Source of the DNA: Sthenelais limicola
Lineage: Eukaryota; Annelida; Polychaeta; Phyllodocida; Sigalionidae
NCBI GenBank assembly: GCA_942159475.1
Contig: OW804102.1
Coordinates: forward strand, 36,028,873-36,092,872
Direction: 5' to 3'
Length of the DNA stretch: 64,000 nt
Under the pieces are notes generated by a model. It saw only the letters and a list, made by a program, of their open reading frames with translations, was not told where the DNA came from and did not search any database. The translations under genes were made by a program, and so were the position numbers. Below, in pieces: positions 55,470-64,000 of this stretch (position 1 is the stretch's first letter; every line of letters starts with the position of its first letter).

Positions 55470-55775
55470 TGGATTTATTTCTTTTCAAAAGAATTTGTCT
55501 AACGTTACCATGAAAAATTAAAGAGGAAACTACACAAGTGATTTTTGTCTTTTATGAATACTATTGGCTTTATATGCATATATATCATAGTCACCAGATA
55601 TTATATTATTTGACAGATTTTACTTGCCCTGTAGGCACCCTGTGATTTTAGTCCCTATTTTTGCTTAAAGTGACAATACGAATATCTCCTACATTTTTCC
55701 TAAAAGTTGTTTAGTAAGTCGGATTCCAATTATGAATTAGAAAAAATGGCTCTATAATCCAAGTGCCGAAGGCAC
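55470..55775 (+). repeat. Dispersed repeat, copy 2, ending in a hairpin
   Basis: Similar to 23365-23660 ('TTTCTTTTCAAAAGAATT', 'ATTGGCTTTATATGCAT', 'GTAGGCACCCTGTG'). It ends with 'ATAATCCAAGTGCCGAAGGC', the same hairpin as at 26291. Confidence 0.7.
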
Positions 55776-55857
55776 GTGTACTATACGACCCAGGTTTGGT
55801 CACAGCTTCTCGACACATTCTGGTGTAGTTCAATAGTTAGTGTGAAACCTGTCAATA

Positions 55858-56015
55858 TGGATCAGCTATATAATTGGATGACTCTAAAAAGGGAACAGAT
55901 CCGGAAGTCCTTCAAGGGAAACAGAATGAGTGTTGCTCAGACCTTGGCCATGGAAGCCGATCCATACTATATATATCGTATTTTTAAGAAACAAGGACAA
56001 ATGACACTGTTATGA
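55858..56015 (+). CDS. Unrecognised short ORF, doubtful
   Basis: An open frame with a good-context ATG ('CAATATGGATCAG') encodes about 52 residues, 'MDQLYNWMTLKREQIRKSFK' onward. It has a normal amino-acid mix rather than low complexity, but no family was recognised and it follows a repeat end directly. It could be a small protein, an exon, or chance. Confidence 0.15.
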
Positions 56016-56918
56016 ATGAATATATATATTTATTTGGCTCGGTAGACAGGCAATGTATTTTCTTCCTTATAAATTCCATAGAAGAAGGGAAAAAAACAGA
56101 ACCAGGCTTTACCGACTGAATGACAGCTTTAGTGTGAGTCAATGTTTGAGTTTGGCGCGTCTGCTGTTGCCAAGCAGTGGGCACTTCCGGTTGATCGGTC
56201 ATGTTGCGTTCTAGATATAACCGTATATAAACATATACAACACCTATAGTAAATGTTTTATATTACCTAGAGTTGTAAAAGAAAATGGTGCAAGAAGAAA
56301 AACAGTAAAGTTAACGCTGCATTATAGCAAATAAAAAGTATATATATACGGAATTTATTTACTTCTATTATTTCTTATTCTTTTTTAAATGTTTTATTTC
56401 TTCACAATTTTACATTTGCAATACTAAAGATATTTAATAACATTACATCGGAATATGACATATAGGACTAAATGTACCGAATATGTACATATTTTGTTAC
56501 ATTTATCCAACCAGTCTAGACAATACACTGTGCATGTGGTGCATCATCAGAATTATTCTGGCTGTCTGTCCGGTTAAAACCATGACTTAATGTGTCGATT
56601 GTATAGATCTATATTTCATGTCCAAAAACATGTACATCTGTTACACGAAATGCCAGTGTCTGTACTTTGATGTGATATACGTATATTATAAAAATTACAT
56701 TAATTCTCTTTATTCCTGTGTTGCGATTCTTGCATATGTTCTTTCCAGTGGCCAGTGATGTACTACTTTGTTTCTTCTCTGGATCTTAATACTATAGTTG
56801 ATACTTAAATAATAATATGTTTCGTGATGGTATAGTTAATCACTTCTGCAAGAATATATATCTTTACCTATGTCTTAACATATCGGACTATATTTGGCTA
56901 TCACATGATCCTCTACCT

Positions 56919-57152
56919 GGGTCAGATTTTCAGAAAATGTACAATTCATCTTCGCCAATCTTCTCAAATAACCCAAATTTCAGACGAGAATAATGCTCAA
57001 TATACAGTTTAACCAAACCAAACAGATTGTTAGAATCAATACAATGCCGAATATACTCGGATTTACTTAGTATTGACCAAATTTCAGCCTACTTTAGCAG
57101 AATTTACTAAATGTGCCCAGCTGACAATTGTGCATTTTCTGAAAATCTGACC
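56919..57152. mobile_element. MITE, 'GGGTCAG' family, copy e
   Basis: Full-length copy of about 234 bp with ends 'GGGTCAGATTTTCAGAAAAT' and 'CATTTTCTGAAAATCTGACC', nearly perfect inverted complements. Confidence 0.85.
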
Positions 57153-57727
57153 GACCTACGTCATCGTCAGTCGCCATTGCACCCTCAGCTTGAGCAGCTA
57201 GCATGTTTGCTGCAAAGGATTTTTTTAGGCTATGCCTGTCCTGGGGAAATGTCTGACCTGGGGATACTTAAATAATAGTATGTTTTATGATGGTATAGTT
57301 AATTACTTCTGCAAGAATATATATATTATGAATATCGATAGAAAGAGAAGCAGGAAGGGAATTATAAAGTCAAAGGAAGCAGCTCTGATTGAAAACATCA
57401 AGAGATAAATATTTCCTCCATTCTATCTTTATTCCTCCTTATGTGTGTGTGTTGGGGGGGGGGGGGGGGAGATGACCTATGCTCCTCACCCCAACGAGCA
57501 ACCAAATAAATCCAGATAGTGTGAAGTACTTGATTCCCGCAATATTCAACGATATAACACAATATTATGACTGAAATTATTTATTTGAATTACTGGGCAA
57601 TTCAAATATGGTACATAATTTATGCTTCACGGTATGCCTATTAGCCTTTAGAAGCCTAACAGGCCCACCGCACAGTGGCTAGTGAACCAAAATCAGTATA
57701 GTGTTTTCATGCCTGCCTATTCAGTTA

Positions 57728-57800
57728 GGTTCGATCGCTGGCCCAGTGGTAAGGCTTCCAAGTGGAACATTGTGAGATTGAGTCCCAGAGCAGAGAACCT
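57728..57800 (+). repeat. tRNA-derived SINE head, decayed
   Basis: 'TCGCTGGCCCAGTGGTAAGG' resembles an A box region and 'GTGAGATTGAGTCCCAGAG' a B box, with tRNA-like spacing. No complete tRNA fold and no clear tail were found. Confidence 0.45.
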
Positions 57801-58140
57801 TTTTAAATTTGTCTCATTTTCGAGTCATTTTTTCTTTTTTATATTACTTATATCTCCACATCTGGGGCTGGGATTTTAACCTCACACATTTAGTTATTGA
57901 TGTCTTTCCATGTGAAAGAAATAGAGAGGCTAAGATGAGGAAAGTGGGTTAGATGAGGTTTGGGGATACTGTGATTCCTCAGACCTGAGTGTTGGGTGGC
58001 GGAACTAAGCTTGTGTTAATTTTCGGCAAAAATGGTTTTCACACGGAGCCACGATCCAGAGTATTACCGTGAGATTAATTTGGTTGTGGTGTCTTAGGCT
58101 ATATACATGTATCATATAAGTATGGAATCTTTTTCTCATT

Positions 58141-58588
58141 TTCAATGCTGCCCACCACCCCACCCCCCGGCTCCCGCACCCCCACCCTTAGCGCTGTTTA
58201 GCCTCAATGGCTAAACAGCGCTTGATACAGTTGCGCTTGCGGCGGTATTGGGAGACACCATTTTCGGCGCTTGTTGATATATTTCGCGGCAATGGCCGTC
58301 AATTCGAATCTTCCCGACGGGATCTTTCGAGCTATACCTGACCCTATCATTGAATATAGACAATATTGTTCCAGTAATCACTAGCTAATATCGTTGCTTA
58401 CTAATATACGGTCGGAGTGAGCATGGAGATTAAGCTCAATAAGCATGTATTTGGTGGGCAGAGACAGCTATAAATGTCGTTCTCGGTATATAGGCGTTTG
58501 ACCGTGATAACCGGTACGACTGCTTTCGGCCTTTTGATTCTGCCGTTGGCAGCTTCTGCTTACAGAAGCGGTGGGTCGCGGGAAGTCG
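58141..58588 (+). repeat. Isolated copy U3 of the 520-bp unit, with hairpin H3
   Basis: Matches U1 and U2 from the CCACCC tract through 'GGCGGTATTGGGAGACACC' to 'GGTGGGTCGCGGGAAG'. Hairpin H3 (58190-58222) has perfect 14-bp arms 'AGCGCTGTTTAGCC' and 'GGCTAAACAGCGCT' with a 5-nt loop. Confidence 0.85.
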
Positions 58589-58693
58589 AGGTATAAGGCT
58601 CAACAATAACATAAGGTAACATTGTGTTTTAACATTGAAACCCCCAAATGATCTATGATCAAACCATCGGAGATATACAAAACTATATATCAC

Positions 58694-58726
58694 CACAGAA
58701 CTAGATATATATATTCTAGTTCTGTG
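58694..58726. repeat. Palindrome CACAGAACTAGA / TCTAGTTCTGTG
   Basis: 12-bp perfect arms around an AT-only centre 'TATATATAT'. Confidence 0.8.
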
Positions 58727-60599
58727 ATATACAAACACGCTCATGACACATTGCAAGACTTTTCTGAGAAATATGATATAATCCAGGAGTTAATAGACCT
58801 TGAATTTGACATGGGGAAACAAATTACCGTATTCCCTTGAATAACCCACCCACAAGTCAAAACAATCACAGGGTATACACCACAATCATGGTCAATAATC
58901 TTCCCTCTGCAATGCTACAATGAAATAATTTGACTGTCCCAAATTGCAGAAGTTTCAGTACAATATGTGTGTGTGCCAACCAGCACTGGTAGGCACTAAC
59001 CTCTAATACAAGCCATGTACGTATTTATGCGTTTTGTAGGATTTGTATTCAGATTTGTCCAACGATGTGTACATAAGTATGATCAGGCAATACATAGATA
59101 GAACTAACCGCAGTTCTGTCTGTGTGGTCGTTCTTCACCGAGTTGGAGGCAGGAGGAATCCTGAGGTGCGTAGTGCAGCGTAGCACCGAGGGATTCCCAA
59201 AAGTGTTTCTCAAATGTCACCCACAGTTTTTCCAGTTGCAGCTGTGACCAGGCGTTATCCCCCCCAATAACTTTGTTACAATGTGAACATTTTACATTTT
59301 ATTTTCCGAAAAAATAACTCACAGACAATTGTGCAACGTATACAGTGGTAAGACTAATTATAAATCATGAATAAAAAGTCCAGAAAATTCAAACATCATT
59401 CATGTAAAAACTAAGAGAATCAGTAAAAAATTATTGTTCTGGATGACTCTGCCTGAACTGTATTTCTGTATAGCGATCTTCTTTCTCATTGCCCCTCCCT
59501 CTCCCTCTCGCCCTCCTCCCTTTCCCATAATATATTTTTCTCTCCTCTCATTGTCTATTGCCATCTCTCGGAAAATATCCGATGCTAATGCTTTTAAACA
59601 AATGACTGACTAATAACATCTTTACAATGGAAAAGCATACCACTTGTACCAGCTAAATGATTCCCTCCTATATCATTGTAGTTCTGAGTCTGCAAAAAAG
59701 ATGCCCCCCCCCCCACACACACACACACAAACACACACAGTTTGCACAGAGTCTGCACAAAAAAGGTGCCCTCCAGAAAATTCCCCCCTGCCCCCCCCCC
59801 CCCCCAGTGAATAGAAATGAACAGTCAGAAGTGAAATAAATTAGAAGATTTTAGTATAGCATATAATAAGAAGAGTTGAACATATATAGAGATATAGAAT
59901 TGAACAAAAATGATATGCAGGTTATCACTCCTACACTCATGTTCTTTTTTAATAAAGGAACCATTGGGCTCCATTGAATAATAATATTATAACTCACACA
60001 ATCTATCCAGTATTTTGAAGTCCAAGCTGCATCACTTATTCATGTTTAACATGTTATACCAAATTAGGCTTTGCTGCATGAAAAACGCCCTATAGCAATA
60101 TAACATTTAACGATTCATCAACATTTATTACCATTTATCACCTAATTCATATCCTACATCTTAGAGATCTAAAATATTTTTTAACTGTTTAAAAAATGCA
60201 CAAAATGAAGATGAAAAATGATAGTCACCAGATTTGGTTTATAGTATTCTTAAATTGTACCTAAAAGCCTCTCACCAAAATACATGTAAGAAAAAATCAT
60301 GAAACAAAAATAAATGTTGTTTTTTTTTAAATTTTTAGATCCCAACGAGGATACATTTAACACCTAAAATAATGCCTAAAACGTGTTCAAGCCTAAGGGA
60401 AAAACCTCTGGCTTCTGGGGCCTGCCTAGGGCCCACCCCGCCCCATATAGACCCCACCCTATATGGGCTGGGATAAGCTGGGTTATAGCATACCACATTC
60501 AAATTTTAAGATTTATTCAATATTATGGTAGTATAGGCATATTAAGTATGCCTCCTAATGAAAGTATTGGGTATGTGTGAATTATTTCCATTCTATCAT

Positions 60600-60715
60600 A
60601 GTATTGGAGGGTAATGCAAATTCATCCTCTATACCCCCCCCCCCCCCCGCCCACCACCAAAAATAAAGTTTGCCCCCCCCTCCCCAATATGGTATCTGTT
60701 CCGCCGCCCCTGTCT
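60600..60715. repeat. hAT-like end with G/C homopolymers
   Basis: 'CTGTTCCGCCGCCCCTGTC' on the right, with C homopolymer runs inside, resembles the CAGGGGCGG-type ends at 18137 and 21646. The partner end was not located. Confidence 0.4.
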
Positions 60716-61500
60716 TTCTCAAAAAAGCAAAATAATACACATGTCTACCTCACAAATGGCGTCATTGATGCACGACCCAGACCAAACTAACCCACAGAGG
60801 TCAGTAACTAGGACACCAAGCGATTAGAGCATAGCATTCGATTCACAGGAATCAAACAACGATCTGGATGAAATTGTGTCAACAAAAGAAAAAACTTCAA
60901 CTTCGATCCATCAGTATTCAGAATTCAACTGCGGGATAAAGCCAGATCAGATTTTTGTAAGACTTGCATTGCTGGAATCGCTCAAGGACATACGGTAATT
61001 CTTTGGTTCACCATAACTTATCGCTGTTCATTGGCCTCCACAAATCGTTTAGGACTAATTAAAGCACACATCAGTTCACTGACCTCCACAAACCTTTTAC
61101 GACTAAAGTCGAATAATTAGAGGAAACTGAATACAAGTATGATTCAAAGCTGCACAATGTTGAGTGGTAAGTATGGAGATAACCTAAAAACTTTTACTAG
61201 TGATAAGTCTTGATCTCTAAGACTTGATTGTTTAATCCTAATATACTATTAGTCGACTGTTATATGATATGAAATACAAGATAGCTAGGAGCTATAGCTT
61301 GTGCATGTAGTCCTGAATAATATTACCCAAAACTGCAACCGACCCGTGGCACTCATAATTTACATACACCACTGCACGTTGTTGTTTCCCTCTGTCTGCC
61401 AGGGGGCTGAGGCATTACGTAGCATTACGTAACATCTGCATGCAGAGGGAAAGCATCATTTAATAATGCTTTATTGCTGATATATATATATGAGAGTCAC

Positions 61501-61653
61501 ATGGATCTTTTGCAGTCTGTTTTCTTGTCTTTTCATGTTTTAGGTATTGTGTTGATGCTGTGTGTAGATCTAGGGCTTGCTACGCCACAACTGCACAGAA
61601 TATGGACTTTGAGGATAGAATTATATTCCGGGGGAAGATTTGCTTATGTGTGA
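61501..61653 (+). CDS. Possible first exon of a secreted protein (50-residue ORF)
   Basis: ATG at 61501 opens 'MDLLQSVFLSFHVLGIVLML', followed by 'CVDLGLATPQLHR', which looks like a signal peptide with cleavage after the Ala of 'GLA'. The frame closes at TGA 61651, but a strong donor 'TATGT|GTGAGT' precedes the stop, so it may be a first coding exon. 'TATATATATA' lies upstream. No downstream exon was found in the window, and the protein family is unknown. Confidence 0.3.
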   Translation: MDLLQSVFLSFHVLGIVLMLCVDLGLATPQLHRIWTLRIELYSGGRFAYV

Positions 61654-63065
61654 GTATACCCAAACATTGAACACCACCTCCTTTTTTGTAGCTAACTTAA
61701 TTTGAAAGACACCTATGAATATATGATAATAAGCTCATGCAATAATTCAAAAGCCCATCCACCTCCAAATGATATTAAGACAAAAATGACCAAGGGACGG
61801 AGTGGGAATCTGTATCGGCGCACGGTGGAGGTATCCACCCAAGTGCGGGTAGCGCACGCGGGTGGATACCAAAGCAAAGCGAAGGTACGGATTTTTTTTG
61901 ATTTATTTCGCCATTTCTTATTAAAATGTACTCAAGCATGATAGATGTATTGGTAAAATTAAGTTATGTTCGTCTTGGTTGACATCGACAACTTTGTTGA
62001 CATCATGATGGCCGGGGATGATGGCCGTCATGGGGCTTCATGACACATTTGTGTATTTCTACGCACCGTTTTTGCCGACCCACAAGGGTCAGGACTATAT
62101 TTTAGAATGCAAAATTATTTAATTCTGCATTGTTGTTTTACTCATTGTTTTGCAGTAAATTACTATAAAAACATGTTCAATTATTTTTTTTAACTATGCA
62201 ACTTATTTATATGCGATAATACTATTATTGCTAGGGAACTATATTCATTCCATATCAGCCTGAGGCCTGACACGGCCGTCATATTGGCCTCAGGACCGAG
62301 TTGCCCTCTCAGTGCTAACTCAATGGGCCATGCATATTGACCACATTCATAGGTGAAATAAATGACATAACTAAGCACTACCCAGTACATACATGAGAGA
62401 GATGTGGTTTGTCAGCAATCGTATCTTGGTATTGATTGAAAAATACTTTGAGAAGTGATGTTGATGTTGCACTGGTTTAATAATGCTCAAATGATGCAGT
62501 GGCATAATATGAACCCCTTGTCCCACTTGACACTTACCATTCCTGTAGAACTAATTAAGGAGGTCTGGTGTATACATATTAAGGATTTTAGTTATAAATA
62601 TAGCTTTATGGTGTATAACCTGTCTCAGGCTAGGATTTTTAAAAGAAGTAAATGTTCAAGTTATGTGACAACCCTTCCATATGTCACTCACAGAAGCCAA
62701 TGTAATGCTGCCCTAACAAAAGAAATACTTATAAAAGATAATGTTATGTAATATACATTGTTACACAACCTTCAATAATAATTAATTTCATATAAAGAGA
62801 TGAAGTAAACTCTTAATGAGTACAGTACAGTAAGTATTAATAATTAATATTTATAATAGGTAGACATGGCGATATTCACCGAAACCTGTACGCCTAGAGG
62901 TGGGATCTGTACTCTTTTATATCAGCATAGATTCCTGCCAATTTTGAAGATCCTTTGTCCAGTGGTTGATCCATGCTGATCAATGTTTCTATTTCCGTAC
63001 TGCCCTGATTAGATTAGATAAGAGGGTATTTTTGTCACAGGTACCATAGACCTTTCACATACCTT
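61654..63065. other. Non-coding sequence
   Basis: AT-rich sequence with the hairpin at 61830 and a weaker palindrome 'CCTGAGGCC...GGCCTCAGG' near 62261-62293. An open frame at 62455-62751 is not recognised. Confidence 0.5.
61830..61870. repeat. Two-part hairpin GGTATCCACCC / GGGTGGATACC
   Basis: Perfect 11-bp outer arms (61830-61840, 61860-61870) and an inner pair 'GTGCG' / 'CGCAC' (61843-61847, 61853-61857). Likely a repeat terminus or a structured element. Function unknown. Confidence 0.75.
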
Positions 63066-63300
63066 TTACCTTTTTTTTAATTTCTTGAAACTTAGTTGAC
63101 AATCCAACTCAACTCCTAGATATTTGTAGTATTTTACTAAGTCTAGGTTTTGATTATTGATATGGTATGTAGTTTGTTGCTTTTCATTCTTTGTGCTGAT
63201 GGTGAGGGTTTTACACTTGGAAGTATTTAATGAAATTTTGTTAGCATCGTACCATTCCTTGACTCTGCCCAGGCCGGAATGCCCTGAGATTTTTATCCCT
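63066..63300 (-). pseudogene. LINE reverse-transcriptase fragment
   Basis: The - strand frame reads 'VKEWYDANKISLNTSKCKTL', then 'LVKYYKYLGVELDCQLSF'. This matches the RT thumb region of non-LTR retrotransposons, where 'W-x-x-x-N-x-L-x-L-N-x-x-K-(C/T)' is followed by 'Y-K-Y-L-G-V'. Only about 75 residues remain. Confidence 0.75.
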
Positions 63301-63850
63301 GAATAAGGCACCCGCCAATTAGGGATTTTAATTTTAAAATTTGATAATTAATATTTAATCAATAATTAATACCACATAGGTTTGTGTACCACACAAGTTT
63401 GTGTACCACACTAGACCTTGTAATTGAATCACTATGTTGCATTTGTAACCACACATGTAAGTGTTGCTGCCACCTGACACAGCAACAATTGTTGCAGCAG
63501 ACATTCCAGATGTTCACCTCACTTGCAAAACCTCACTTGCAAAAAACACTTGCCATACTGTATACTTGGCATGCTTTCCTCACTGTGCTTCACTTGCTGC
63601 CCCAAATTTAATGAGCCATAAGTACAGGAGGGCACAACGAATTGGATGCTATTATTATTATAGAACTTTTATTCAGTAAACATACATTTCTGATCAAAGA
63701 AGTGCTGAAAAGGAATGGTCCTTCTCCATGTATTCATTTATTAGGAGATGTTCCAGGTATCCCTTTTTAAAATAATAGTGTTAAAGGGACTATAAAGGAT
63801 AGGAGTTCAAAATAGTTTGAATAGTCTTTCATTACTATCCTTTAGTCCCC

Positions 63851-63960
63851 ATTGGTTGGTCTGGCGGGGCTCGTTGTAAATGAGGACACTGGCCAATCTA
63901 TCCCGGAAGGCGACGGACCCTATTGGCCCTCTATGGCACCGAGACTTCCGGTTTGACTTC
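63851..63960 (+). promoter_or_regulatory. CCAAT- and ETS-rich promoter-like sequence
   Basis: Three CCAAT boxes (complement at 63851-63855 and 63922-63926, direct at 63893-63897) and two ETS cores ('CCGGAAG' 63903-63909, 'ACTTCCGG' 63944-63951) occur in 110 bp of locally GC-rich sequence without a TATA box. This is the usual make-up of a housekeeping promoter. The transcription start and gene would lie at or beyond the right edge. Confidence 0.4.
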
Positions 63961-64000
63961 TCTCCCCCCATCCATTGTCTGTACAACAGGTCCCATGTAT

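Larger units (their letters stand above)
52955..61500. other. Upstream flank of DHDH and intergenic repeats
   Basis: Apart from the repeats listed separately, this AT-rich stretch shows no gene. The DHDH promoter should lie just right of 52954 but no clear core element was identified. Confidence 0.5.

Noticed and set aside
62455..62751. 98-codon frame
   Set aside because: No recognisable motif, no splice context and average composition for AT-rich non-coding DNA.

Overview
The window is nuclear DNA from an animal, most likely a marine invertebrate deuterostome or similar. The sequence is AT-rich, the genes are split by GT-AG introns, and the non-coding part is crowded with many families of small DNA transposons, a DIRS-order retroelement, LINE scraps and tRNA-derived SINE-like sequences. 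No species is assigned; an echinoderm-like genome is only a guess from this repeat and gene style.

Two protein-coding loci carry the window. The first is on the + strand. It starts upstream of the left edge, and nine exons between 2503 and 43182 join in consistent reading phase into about 4452 residues. It encodes three sacsin-type HATPase repeats, mostly in one 9.6-kb exon (6925-16522), then a CARD-like six-helix domain split over two exons (30466-30670 and 33380 to about 33555). A C3HC4 RING finger (from 40514), a helical segment (to 41470) and a C-terminal beta-propeller-like domain (42383-43182, ending in TGA) follow. The joins among the RING, helical and propeller exons are strong. The join from the giant exon across a 13.9-kb intron to the CARD is an inference from phase and strand. 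Otherwise there are two neighbouring genes: a sacsin-like giant and a CARD-RING-propeller ubiquitin-ligase-like gene.

The second locus is on the - strand at 52954-49095. It is a complete seven-exon dihydrodiol dehydrogenase (DHDH) of 332 residues with its catalytic lysine and tyrosine in the expected places.

The introns hold most of the unusual material. At 17-33 kb there is a series of non-autonomous DNA transposons, each with terminal inverted repeats and its own iterated internal motif. There is also a 2.3-kb inverted-repeat-bounded block with tandem units and stem-variable hairpins, a 329-bp miniature LTR-type element whose LTRs contain a tRNA-like sequence, and a 21-bp satellite split by a transposon. 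At 34.2-40 kb there is a DIRS-order element (gag, RT-RNase H, truncated tyrosine recombinase) followed by a second, decayed tyrosine-recombinase copy that was split by a SINE-like insertion with about 16-bp target duplications.

From 43.2 to 49 kb the sequence is 3' flank, a C/T-rich tract and LINE remnants. From 53 to 64 kb it is mostly repeats, with a possible 50-residue signal-peptide ORF at 61501, a LINE RT scrap on the - strand near 63.1 kb, and a CCAAT/ETS-rich promoter-like sequence at the right edge.
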